A DNA stretch of 64,000 nt, from NCBI GenBank assembly GCA_964019415.1, contig OZ025882.1, forward strand, positions 5,711,063 through 5,775,062, given 5' to 3'. The notes beneath the pieces are model-generated. The model worked only from the letters and a program-made list of their open reading frames with translations, made no database searches and was not told where the DNA came from. Of this stretch, positions 12,318 to 32,475 are shown one piece after another. Source of the stretch: Ianthella basta (Eukaryota > Porifera > Demospongiae > Verongiida > Ianthellidae). Every line of letters starts with the position of its first letter. Position 1 is the stretch's first letter. A program made the translations under genes and the position numbers.

Positions 12318-12857
12318 TAGTTGCAATAGTACTGCACCCAAAGTTGCCAACAGTGCAGTGTAATAGTCCTCAGTAATGAAGTGGAAGTAGACTACAATCA
12401 CTGCACATTCATCACTTGAATCAGAGAGCTGGCAGTAGCTACTGCTGTTAGATGTGACACTATCATGACTAACACCAAAGGCTTTACTGATATAATTGCG
12501 TAAATGAATCAACAGCACAGGAAATGGAACTCTTGAACTTGGGATCAGTAAAAGCCCTTTCTCATTTGCTTCACTATGGAAGATGTACCACAAGTCTCAC
12601 CAGCTTGCAATGCAGGTCAGCTCAGTAGCTTAATTTGAAAATTCATTTGTGCAGTTTCTTAAAAGACAAACCATCTGCAGGTGGGAGGAAAGCATTTGAT
12701 GTCAGCTAAGTCTTAGAACAGCCCCATCATGTGGACATCCCTACAGCAATACACACACCCACGACTTACTGGTAATCTCCTCATTTGCTAAGGAGGCCCT
12801 AAAATGAAATGCTGCTAACACTAGGAGAGCAAGTGCCACAGCACTTGTCATCGTCAT
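12318..12857 (-). pseudogene. 7TMx copy D, 5' fragment
   Basis: The signal-peptide exon is intact (12770-12857, MTMTSAVALALLVLAAFHF, donor GTAAGT). The ectodomain exon (about 12318-12680) is close to copy C (FGVSHDSVTSNSSSYCQ is shared) but has small disruptions near 12600-12660. It stops at 12318, where the sequence joins the flank block, so the C-terminal third of the ectodomain and the whole transmembrane exon are missing. It could at most encode a short secreted fragment. Confidence 0.7.
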
Positions 12858-13265
12858 CACTCCAAAAGGTGTCAAAATGCACCCATCCCAACTTACACAA
12901 ATTTTTTATCATGGTGCATGTACAGTACAGTTGATTTCAGAATGGTAGTCTAAAAGGTAAATGGCAAATGGCTTGACATCATAGCAAATGGAGATACTGG
13001 ACAATAGGTGTAACATAATGTCAAGCAGCAAAGCTAATAATGACGTCACATCATTTGGCCAATCTGCTATTTGCCAGTTTGGCCAACCATTCTGAAATCG
13101 ACTGTATACCTTATTGTTGGTTGCAACTGATCTTCCAAACTCAAAATGTACTGACACAGTATTCCTGTACATGTGTACTCCTACATAGTACTTGACTGTC
13201 AGCCATGCAGAGTAGTTTTCAGTTACTGCATAAATCTTCTGCATGCACTTTGGAAACATTCAGTG

Positions 13266-14031
13266 TATATATATATAGAGAGAGAGGTCTCTACATGAAG
13301 CCCCAGTGTTATGCTTTGAAGTGCAGCCAGCAGTCTTATGTAAAGTGTTTCCCAAGATTGTTTACCAGGTGAAGATTACAGACAGTGACTCAAACTCCCT
13401 CCAGTGGACAGACATGCAATAAATTGTGATCATCTGAAGCCGTGTTGTATTGCCCTCCCTGGCCCTCATGAGAGCAGGGTGGGGCCACTCAATCATGTGA
13501 TATGGAGGGGCAGAGTTCCCATTTGGCTCAAGCAATGAGAGGCATGCAGACTGGGCCAGGCATTTCACATGTTGCAATGTTCAAGCACTGGCTTGCAGCT
13601 GGCCAGATTCGAACTAAGCAGTGCAGTGCCCACATGTACACTCACACCCACTGCAAAACAATGCACACAGCGCACACACACCACATGTACACACACTGGT
13701 ACAGGGACACTTACACATAGACACACACATCTGTTAATCAGTCGTCATCTGTCACTCCATGCATGAGTCACACTCAGTCATTCAGTCACAATCTGCCACT
13801 CTCTCAGACCCCATCTGTCACTACATGACACATGCTAGACTATGTGCAGTGCTATAGTTTCAACTAATCATCGAGAACATGTTACGTATGATGCGCATGT
13901 CATTAATTCAGATAATATGAAGTACAGGGCAAATTAATGTTGCAGTCAGCTAGTTCTTAGCTATCTAAGAACAAAAGTACAGCAGCTCAGCCGTAACAAA
14001 ACAGTTTACAACAGTAGGTACAGTGCTGCTG
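13266..14031. other. Intergenic, no gene seen
   Basis: Contains CA-rich simple sequence (13630-13735) and a short TA/GA run (13265-13290). No exon with convincing splice sites or conserved motif was found. Confidence 0.5.
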
Positions 14032-14820
14032 TCAAGTGTTCAGTTGTGAGTACAGCTGTTCTACATAAGTGAGCTCCTCTTCTAAATTGGTTGCTTTGTT
14101 GCACAAGTGGTGTCCTACCTTACTTTCACCTTTAGCAAGCTCAATTCCAGCCTCAATTGCATCCTTGGCATCCATTATGAAGAAGACAACATTGAGCACA
14201 ATGACAGCCTTACCCAAAATCTTGCCTGTCTCGGATACAGCTTTGGCAGCCTTGCCAGCAGCTTAAGCACCATCACCAGCTACTTTGGCACCCTCTCGAG
14301 CAACTCTGGTAAACGTGCCACCAGCTCTGGTACCCCTGCTTGTGATCTTCACAGCTGATTTGGCTACAGCTCTACTGCCCTCAACAGCTGCCTTGGCTGC
14401 TGCTTCACTGGCCTCAACAGCTGCCCTGGTTGCCTCAGCTGCTCTCTTGCAGGTCCTGAAGGCCTTGCTCGCTAGTGCTGCAGCATCTTCAGCTGCTTTG
14501 GCCGCTGCTGTAGCACTATTCACCACTCTAAGATTACCTGCACCTTTGGCTGCCTCAGCCACCTTTCTGGCCCCAGCTGCGGCGGCTTTGCTTCCATTGG
14601 CGGTTGCCTTGGCAGCTGCAGCTACTTCCTTGAAATCAATGATCAACGCATGAGCAGTCAGACCAGTAACCAGAAGACGAATCACTTCCTTCCCCGTTTC
14701 AATTGTAAAACCATTCACACTGAATTTGACACACAGCAAATAAGCTAGGCCGCTCTCCGGAGGCCAGCCGTTGTCGACGTAGGTAGACTCAATCGTGTGC
14801 TGCAGTTCCATTATCACCAT
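14032..14820 (-). pseudogene. Apolipoprotein-L-like protein with internal stop
   Basis: The minus-strand frame starts MVIMELQHTIESTYVDNGWP. It continues into a long Ala/Lys-rich amphipathic region (AAAKATANGSKAAAAGARK and onwards) and ends with a segment typical of the apolipoprotein L family: a hydrophobic VIVLNVVFFIMDAKDAIEAG, then KGESKVGHHL and an acidic coiled segment EEELTYVEQLYSQL. APOL proteins are pore- or membrane-associated and lipid-binding. A TAA stop at 14263-14265 interrupts the frame at about codon 186, after which the same frame runs open to the stop at 14032. The usual APOL tail lies beyond this stop, so the gene is probably inactivated, unless the stop is a sequence error or a short intron is present. 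The 5' side is abutted by a LINE fragment, and no upstream exon is identified. Confidence 0.6.
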
Positions 14821-14825
14821 TCAGA

Positions 14826-15600
14826 CATCCTCGTATATATTGGATGAATATGGCATAGGCATATGGCAAGGGCAGTTGGATGCAGAAGATGCTGAGTTGT
14901 TGTAGGGAATTTGGTTGGCAGGAGGTGGGTGCTGAGCAGGTACAGAACATGTCAGAGGCGGAGTTGAAAGGAATGCTGGAGAGTGTTGCATGGAGAAGAG
15001 TGAAGGCAGAATGGAACAAGGATTTGGAGATGAAACCGAAGTTGTCGATGCTGAGGAGGACTGTCGAGTGTGGTGAGGAGTCTTCTTGTGCAGTTGTAAA
15101 GGCAAAGAGGGAGAGGAGGGTTTTGCTGAAGCTAAGGGGAGGCACAGCGGCTTTTCAGGTGGAGACAGGCAGGTGGCAGGGAGTGAAGAGAGAGGATAGG
15201 CTGTGCAAGGAGTGTACCAGTAATGAAGTGGAAGATGTGACGCATTGACTTCTGAGATGTCCAGCGTGGAACAGCCTTCGACAGCCATTGTTGCCTGAAG
15301 TCCGATCACACACAGAAGACGGATAATGGACATTTTGATCCAAAGATCTTCCTTAGCTGTAGTACAAAACTGATAAAGCATGGCTTGTTAAGTACGAGTG
15401 GGTGTGTCGGTGGATATCATAAGACAACTGCATACTGTGGAGTGATGTAATGGATGCATCTGATTATAAACAGGGGATGATGTCGGATTAAATTAATGAG
15501 TAGTGGGATGGGACTGAAGAAGGTGGTGGGAGGTATTGTTGAAGTTGGAGATGGAGTGAAGTTGCCAGGAGGTCACTCAAGGGGTTAAGAGAAGGAGGCT
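14826..15600 (+). mobile_element. LINE fragment (3' part of ORF2)
   Basis: Plus-strand frame 14880-15248 carries the zinc-binding-like tail seen after LINE reverse transcriptases: LLKLRGGTAAFQVETGRWQG, then REDRLCKEC and EVEDVTH. It is followed after a TGA (15247-15249, where a Trp codon is usual) by LLRCPAWNSLRQPLL. The three Cys and the His fit the C-x2-C...H...C pattern of that tail. The element is 5'-truncated and lies head-to-head with the APOL-like gene. Its exact 3' end is uncertain. Confidence 0.65.
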
Positions 15601-15864
15601 TGTCCTTAGCTGAAGTCAGTTTTCATCAGCTGCGTACGAAACTGATATTCAAACTGCACAATGATTGATCAGAGGGTATATTTCAGCATGTCCACTGTTC
15701 TTCATTGCAGTAAGGTTACCATTTTCATGGAGATCCCTTCTCATTACCTTTCATTCATCAAACGTCTATGAATATCTCTGCAAATATCAACTTGATCCAC
15801 TTTGGATTTGGTGTACAGGTCATAGATGCTAGTACTGACAATAATTAAGTTAGATGTTTGCTAT

Positions 15865-16604
15865 TAAAGTTGCACCAATAATTGGATCGGCAATCGGTAT
15901 CGGCCGATATTGGGTCTCTGTAACCTCATCGGTAATTGTATTTTTCCTTCGTCCCCTACCGATATCGCGATTATGTCACCTCGAGCACGTGACGTTTGCG
16001 AGTGAGTCGAGTGGTTACATTGTTGCATTGTTTGCCGTTGGTTTGTTCTGGGTCTACGGCGCATGGAATATCGCCAGGAAGAAAGATGTCACCAACATGG
16101 GACTACTTCGCTGTCAACAAGGACCTCTTCGTAGTGTACCAGGCCTGCAACAAGAAGGAATCCGCGCAGCAGTAGGAATTGCACGAGTTATATTATGGGA
16201 TTATACGAATTTGGTGCAGCATCTGAAGGACAGGCACGCTCAACTACACAGAGAGTTTAAACCATAGGTTGAGGTGCAGAATGCAGCGACTTTATCAAGT
16301 AGTCCAGCGCCTTTCTGGCAAATATCGCTTTGAGCCTGAAAGCGGAGATTACATATGAATATGTAGGCTAAGCTGTATTGGTGATGCGCGCACACAGCAT
16401 ATTCACGGGAGAATTGGTGAGACGATTGCACTCTATTGTCAGTCGTTCTCTGTGGCTGAGGACCAGGGCTTCAGGCAGTAGATCAAAGAAACCAAGGTAC
16501 ACACTGTGAAGCAAAAATCGGATATCGGATAGGTATCGGCACTTAAAAATCGGAAATCGGATAATTGGTAAAAAAAAAAAAAAAAACATATCGGTGCAAC
16601 TCTA
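15865..16604 (+). mobile_element. hAT element with BED-finger remnant, 8-bp TSD
   Basis: A 740-bp element with terminal inverted repeats beginning TAAAGTTGCACCRATA and flanked by the 8-bp direct repeat TTTGCTAT (15857-15864 and 16605-16612), as expected for hAT. Subterminal ATCGG repeats lie at both ends. Inside, a plus-strand frame ends in TNLVQHLKDRHAQLHREFKP, matching the second half of a BED zinc finger (hydrophobics and paired His) as in hAT transposases. It is too short for a full transposase, so it is non-autonomous or decayed. Confidence 0.85.
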
Positions 16605-16612
16605 TTTGCTAT

Positions 16613-17450
<838 letters not shown>

Positions 17451-17639
17451 ATGCGTGTGCGTGTGTGTACATTTGTATGCCAAATGTGTGTGTATTAATG
17501 CTTTGTTGCAGTAGATACTGTAAATCATGAACATTATAGAATTGGTGAATGCACTGTCTACTTTTGACCAAATGTTTGTCAGAAAACTGCTCCCCCCTTC
17601 CTCCCTTCCCCATGCTCGCCATCCCCCTCCCACCTTCCC

Positions 17640-18330
17640 TTTCTGGGATCCCTTCTGCTCCACAATCGGACTGTTGTCTGTTGGATACAGCCTATGGGGG
17701 ATATTGTGGACTTGGATATATGTGACACCTTTAGCCCCGCCCCCAAGCATCAGGATACATGTTGTGAGCAGTTGTCCGATGTACCATGCAGTTCCCTTGA
17801 GCCTCAGTGGAGTGTGGGTGAGTGGAAACCTGTGAGTGGTTGGGGGCATGTGAGGGTACCAATGATGTGTGGAGTGCTGTGTGGAGTGAGTATTGTGAGT
17901 TGTGAGGATGATGTGAGGGTGAAAGTGAATGTTGGTGTTAAGGAGACGCACAACTTGTCAGGAGGTGGCCTTGTGAGTAGGTGTGTAGGAGTGAATTAGG
18001 GACACTTCCAGCTTGTCAGTAATGTCAGTCCTCCTCCCTGCCCTCCCCCCACCCACACAGTGTACAAGTACATGTGCATGTAGGAGGGTACCAGAGACAC
18101 AGAGTTGAGTGCTACCTTCCTGTCTACCACAGGGAGGTGTCAAGGGAACACTGCAGCCACCTGACACGACCAGAGATATACCAGCGCTGCAACACAGACA
18201 TTCCCTGTGGTGAGTGTGTGTATGTATTGTTGTACACATTACTCTAACCTGTCTTAGCAGACCGCCTGCTAAATAGGACCATGCACTTTGGCTTAATTCT
18301 GTAATGGTGATAAGCAGTGTGTATTTGAGG
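17640..18330 (+). repeat. Direct repeat left of the NLR gene (copy of 28260-29030)
   Basis: About 0.7 kb matching 28260-29030 in the same orientation with few changes. Both copies keep exon-like plus-strand stretches: one after an AG at about 17691 beginning MGDIVDLDICDTFSPAP, and one after a CACAG at about 18131 beginning EVSREHCSHLTRPEIYQ and ending at a GTGAGT donor (18210). No known domain is recognised. This copy lacks the start exon and last exon seen near the right-hand copy, so it is probably a partial duplicate. Confidence 0.5.
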
Positions 18331-18454
18331 CTCTCCCTCCTCAGCCTCCTGTCCCTCCCCATTGCTCCACCTCCCCTCCACTCCCTAAACCAACTGCCAT
18401 AACTCCAGATCTAGCTGCTCGGCAATAATGTATATAGTGACAAAAAACTGGTGT

Positions 18455-27206
<8,752 letters not shown>

Positions 27207-27764
27207 TGTGGTGTGACACTTGTAACTGTGATGAGAGAACAGTGTAATATGAGTGCACGTAGCAGCCTAACTCCACGTCCATCAATTCACTATAATATAC
27301 TATAGTTAACTCATGGCCCACAAGTGTGTCTGGTATCACGTACTCACTCACTAAGCCACAGAGATTGCTTGGCTAGCTAGCTACACCAAATGTGTCCCGA
27401 CCTCCAGACGCCAGTGGACTACTGGTAATGCCCCCCCCCCCCCCCCCCCCCCGTGTGTACCGTACCGTACCGTCTAGTACGGTAAGGTACGATCTCTGCA
27501 TCTCACCGATCGAGAAAGAGACTGACTTGACCGACCGACCAGATCACTTCCAACCACGTGCACTTGACCCCCGAGAGTGGAAAGCACAAGGGAACTCCCC
27601 AATCTCACACACCACTTCCGGCTACGTAGCGTCAGATTGTACCACAGAGATAGCTAGTACTAGCATATAGACACGTGTATCTATGATACATTATCAGTGC
27701 TTCGCTTTCTCGAGTGGTGCGAGGAGTCGTGCCTGTCCCGGGTCTATCTTGTTCCCCCGTCTCA
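27207..27764. promoter_or_regulatory. Divergent promoter region between the NLR and a plus-strand gene
   Basis: The NLR start codon (27206, minus) and a plausible plus-strand start (27765) face away from each other across 558 bp. The interval holds a run of 22 C (27431-27452), a short GTACGGTA-type palindromic cluster (27456-27492) and no exon. A shared promoter is inferred from layout only. Confidence 0.4.
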
Positions 27765-29306
27765 ATGTCTGAGTGCCTACAGCAAGTGTCCATCGACCTT
27801 AGCTGTCTGTTTCCAGAGGCGCGCTCTTCTGTTTCTACTGCTCTCCTGGGAGAAGAGATGCCCAAGGCCCAAGGTGTGTGCTGCTTGTTTAGGACTGGCT
27901 GCTCTGAGCATGGTCACTGGTACTGGTGCTTCTCCTCCCCTCCTCTCCTCCTTTCGTTTATGCGCTGACTCCTCTTCTTCCTGCGGGTCCCCTGCTGGGT
28001 CTGTCCTCATCCCACCACCCCTTCTTGGTCCCCAGTGCCAGCTGCACATCCTCTACTCCAGCCCCTCAGCTCCACGCCTACACCGCCTACACTCCCATTT
28101 CCACTTTACAATGTGATGTGGTCCTGGCCGTCATTGACTCTTTGATCCCCATTCCCTGCCCTCATCACACCATCCCTCCACTTCCCTCCATCTAGGAGGA
28201 CCCCTCCTCAAGACTGTCACCCATTGCAGCCTCATCCTCTCCACTTTTGTGCACATTCCATTCTGAACTGTTGTCTGTCGAATACAGCCTATGGGGGATA
28301 TTGTGGACTTGGATATATGTGACACCTTTAGCCCCGCCCCCAAGCATCAGGATACATGTTGTGAGCAGTTGTCCGATGTACCATGCAGTTCCCTTGAGCC
28401 TCAGTGGAGTGTGGGTGAGTGGAAACCTGTGAGTGGTTGGGGGCATGTGAGGGTACCAATGATGTGTGGAGTGCTGTGTGGAGTGAGTATTGTGAGTTGA
28501 GGATGATGTCAGGGTGAAAGTGAATGTTGGTGTTAAGGAGACGCACAACTTGTCAGGAGGTGGCCTTGTGAGTATGTGAGTGTGTAGGAGTGAATTAGGG
28601 ACACTTCCAGCTTGTCAGTAATGTCGGTCCTCCTCCCTGCCCTCCCCCCACCCACACAGTGTACAAGTACATGTGCATGTAGGAGGGTACCAGAGACACA
28701 GAGTTGAGTGCTACCTTCCTGTCTACCACAGGGAGGTGTCAAGGGAACACTGCAGCCACCTGACACGACCAGAGATATACCAGCACTGCAACATAGACAT
28801 TCACTGTGGTGAGTGTACATGTGTGTGTATTGTTGTACACATTACTCTAACCTGTCTTAGCAGATCACTTGCACTCTTGCATGTTGATATATACTATTTG
28901 ACAGTCAAAACTTACATTTGCATATTGTGTGCATTATATCCCTAATATTAATTGGTATTACAGGTTGTGAGGGACCACCTGCTAAATAAACCACTTTGAC
29001 TTAATGCTGTAATGATGGTAAGCGGCATATATTTATAGCACATCCTCCCCTCCCCTCCCTTCCCCTCCTTCTTCCTGCTCTCCCATCCTCCTCTCCTCCT
29101 CCTCCAGAAAAAGTGTGGGTATGCTGTCTGGTGGTATGAGTGTGTCGTCTAGCAGTGTTGAAGTCAGGCCCACTGTGGACACTGTAGGAACTTGTACAAC
29201 AGAAGTGGTTGCCTCTGAGAGTGTTGCTGCAAAGGAGAGTGAACCGGCTCTCCCTCCAGAGAAAAGGCTCAAGGTGGAAGACAAGAGACCTGAACTAGTG
29301 TCATGA
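27765..29306 (+). CDS. Unrecognised plus-strand gene (incomplete model)
   Basis: I do not recognise this gene. A likely first exon (27765-27873) encodes MSECLQQVSIDLSCLFPEAR and ends MPKAQ at a GGTGTG donor. A likely last exon (about 29108-29306) encodes SVGMLSGGMSVSSSSVEV and ends in a nuclear-signal-like PPEKRLKVEDKRPELVS before TGA. In between lies the block shared with 17640-18330, with the exon-like EVSREHCSHLTRPEIYQ at about 28740-28808. In the MGDIVDLD stretch this copy has a small indel relative to the left one. I could not join the exons with consistent phases, so exons are missing or the gene is decayed. Confidence 0.4.
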
Positions 29307-29616
29307 GACAAGACTTGATTTGATGTCTCTGCTGTGTTGTGTTTGGTAGACAACTGCACAAACTGTGTATTGTCAGGTGTTCTTTAATAGGTTGTTGGGT
29401 TGGTGTTTATTATAGTGAAGTGTGCCACTCACTCAGAGCAGAGTTCCCTATGCTACTGTTGTATACCTCCAGCTCCAGACTATGTTGAGAGACTGCATGT
29501 GATGCATGCACCACTTGTACCTGCATGTAGATCTGTATAATGATGCAATCAAATCTACGTATATTAATACATGACTGGGCATGTTTATGTAATGTACTAT
29601 ATATGTTTAAATTTTC

Positions 29617-30030
29617 AGTACTATAACTGAAACGAGGGGGAATCTTGAGCTAATCACGTAGTATGTTAGATCAACTAACAAAAATTAACAACTTTTGGCT
29701 TGGTCACAGAGTCCTTATGCAACTGGGAGTGTTTCTATGTATATAGGTACGTAGTATTGCGTCTTTTCTGCCAGGTAACATCACTTCAGCATCGTCATAA
29801 CAAACCCTCCAATCAGTAAAATTGCAGTGAGCAGTTGACCTTTCATCCTTTGTGCTATACACAGGGAGGCAGACTATAATAGTAATAATAAATGATAATA
29901 ATGATAATTATTATTATAAGACAAAGAGACACAGATACGCATTACATTAATTGAACAATCATACTGATGAATTAAATCAAATAAAATCAATCAAATCAAT
30001 TCAATTAAATCAATCAATCAATCAATAGAC
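29617..30030. repeat. Array flank, partly matching 10570-10795
   Basis: First half matches 10570-10795. It is followed by a simple AT-rich tract of AATAAT/ATCAATCA type repeats (29875-30027). No gene seen. Confidence 0.6.
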
Positions 30031-30039
30031 TGGAGTCCT

Positions 30040-31240
30040 GCACAGAGGCAGAGTTTCAGCCACTTCCTATAGCAGACTAGCAAACTCCTGAAAGCATGCA
30101 GGAACTCATGATGGAGACCACATGCAGTGACAGTATAAAAGTATGATCAAGCCACCTTCTACGCAGAGTAGCATTGTAAGATATACTGTGAGTGGAAGTA
30201 AAGTGAGACCTATATAAAATGAATCATTACTGGTCATGAGCATGATGGTTGTGAATTCAAGTGGTGGTAGATCGGTCTGTACATGCTATTGTGTACATAC
30301 TGTATTATTACATGACTTGCACTGTACATACATATATACATCAATCACCAGTTTAATGTTTCTTCATCCCTGGTAGCAGGACAGGAATGAATATACACTA
30401 CACCTTCTGTATGTGTAATGAGCAGAGGGTTGCAGGGGTGTGTACCTGTACATGTGTGAATGTTTGAGAAATTAGCAATAACATTTACACCCCTACGCCC
30501 TCAAACCAATTATGGTGTGTTTGTGCAGTATGTTATCTTTTGGCTATACTCAACATATACGGCTTTGTTGCCACAACTAAAGGTGTTTTGCCATGCAATG
30601 CTGAAAATGTTTATACATCTATAATTATATTTATGTGCTGCAATTTCAACTTCAATCATAACTACGTAGTTTCACTTCTGCAAGTATGCTAGCACCAAGT
30701 ATAATGGTTTCTGTATCATTCTAACAATAGCAATTATAGCATTAATTAATATTTTAGCAATAATACCATATCAAGTTGTATATGACATGGTATCTTTATA
30801 CTTGTATGACATTGTGCACTGACAATATGGCATCATGACAGTATAGTATACACAATGCAGGACCTCAATGGTGTGGGGACAGTCTCTGCACTGCATGATA
30901 ACAGTATTAACCAGTGACTATCGCATGCACAGATGTTCACCTCTAAACACATGCCTTGACTTAAACGACAACCATAACATTCAAATGAATGCAGAGGTGA
31001 AAGTACAAAGGTTATAGTGACTTATGACTGAGATATGCCACATGTGGTGGCACTTAAACAGTGTGTAACCTACAGTATTGCTCAACATATGTGGCTTTGT
31101 TGCCACAACTAAAGGTGTTTTGCCATGCAATGCTGAAAATGCTTATACATCGATAATTATATTTATGTGCTGCAATTTCAACTTCAATCATAACTACGTA
31201 GTTTCACTTCTGCAAGTATGCAAATACCAAGTATAATGGT
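30040..31240. repeat. 7TMx flank block U1
   Basis: First of six copies of a non-coding block of about 0.6-1.2 kb, with others at 35750-36600, 42625-43270, 45975-46860, 52315-53880 and 59840-60900. Shared marks are CAGACTAGCAAACTYCTGAA, one CTCATGATGGAGACCAC unit, GAATCATTACTGGTCATGAG and CTACTCAACATAT-type segments. U1 also repeats its own CAACATATRYGGCTTTGTTG segment at 31083. It lies upstream of 7TMx genes and may carry regulatory sequence. Confidence 0.7.
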
Positions 31241-31242
31241 TA

Positions 31243-31790
31243 ATTAAGATGGTCTATGTACCATGGTGACACAAATGAAAGACAGCATTCAGAACTACAC
31301 ATGGTAAGGAAATAAGGGGAAGGAGAAAATGGCAGTGAACTGGACCAGCACCAGCAACCTCCAGATTGTTAGCCAACCCTTTAGCAGCCAGGTCACTGGT
31401 CACCACCAACAGCCACTGATCCATTCCCCCCTTATATACCAATGTGGGTGGGCTCTATCCAAAGCCTCCTTTGAAACTCCCACACTGAGCACTGACTAAT
31501 CAGTGACTTCATCAGAAATGTTAATTAAGATGGCCTTACCATGTGTAGTTCTGAACGTTGTCTTTCATTCGTGTCACCATGGTACATAGACCATCTCAAT
31601 TAACACATAAAGTCACTGATTAGTCAGTGCCCGGTGTGGGAGTTTCAAAGGAGGCTCTGGATAGAGCCCGCCCACATTGGTATATAAGGGGGGAATGGAT
31701 CAGTGGCTGTTGGTGGTGACCAGTGACCCGGCTGCTAAAGGGTTGGCTAACAATCTGGAGGTTGCCGGTGCTGGTCCAGTTCACATACAA
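31243..31790. mobile_element. Fold-back element, long inverted arms
   Basis: The left arm (31243-31510) and right arm (about 31530-31790) are inverted copies of about 250 bp. The outer ends carry TTAATTAAGATGGTCTATGT and the inner part TTGGTATATAAGGGGG. Related copies are a single arm at 43272-43475 and a shorter inverted pair at 55705-56010. No protein coding is seen. It may be a MITE-like fold-back element; the TATATAAG within each arm could act as a promoter. Confidence 0.65.
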
Positions 31791-31956
31791 GGAGAGAATG
31801 GATCAGGGGCTGTTGGCAGTGACCCCTATTAGGTCTCTCCTGCCAGGTAACATCACTTCAGCATTATCATAACAAACCTTCCAATCAGTAAAGTTGCAAT
31901 GAGCAGTTGACCCCTCACAGGGAGGCAGATTGGTAAACTGCCTTTGAATGTGGACC

Positions 31957-32036
31957 TCATCATGGAGAGACCTCATCACGGAGAGACCTCATGATGGAGA
32001 GACCTCATGATAGAGAGACCTCATGATGGAGACCAC
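31957..32036. repeat. 16-bp minisatellite, about 5 units
   Basis: Five units of GACCTCATSATGGAGA, same family as 10857-10921 and 54915-55063. Confidence 0.8.
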
Positions 32037-32191
32037 CAGACGGTTATGCACATTTCTAGCCAATTCCTATGAGTAATATTCCCTTTATAGGCTGTTAACA
32101 CCTTAAGCAACTGGTCCTTACCTACATATATCTACTCTGACTCAGAGGGATTTGTACACTAAGTTAGCAGCCACTATTCCTTTGTCGAGAC

Positions 32192-32272
32192 ATGGCTGAC
32201 CAACTCCAAACTTCACCACTTTCACAACAAATTGCAGAAATCGATCCCAAACAAATAATCATTCATTTATGA
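32192..32272 (+). other. Short conserved ORF beside 7TMx copy E
   Basis: A 26-codon frame beginning MADQLQTSPLSQQIAEIDPK, conserved with 848-916 and 57017-57097 and lying about 200 bp beyond the stop of the 7TMx transmembrane exon on the opposite strand. Function unknown. Confidence 0.3.
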
Positions 32273-32475
32273 CAAACCATAAGCAGTGTCATAATATAAA
32301 CATATCTATTAAGCCTACGAGTTCAAAGTGGGAAGTGTGTATGTGTGTTTGATTGAGTGTGTAGTGAGAAATTCTGAAAATATCTTACAATAAAACTAAG
32401 TGAATTTAAGTATCTGGTATGTTCACATAGCATGAAGTCCGTACATATTCGTTCAAACCAGGCAATACACAAGGT

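Noticed and set aside
14285-14653. Ala/Leu-rich plus-strand frame opposite the APOL-like gene
   Set aside because: It is the shadow of the Ala-rich minus-strand frame. The minus frame carries the recognisable APOL tail.
14821-15381. 186-codon minus frame (MLYQFCTTAKEDLW)
   Set aside because: It is antisense to the LINE frame, which has family motifs. No splice or domain support.
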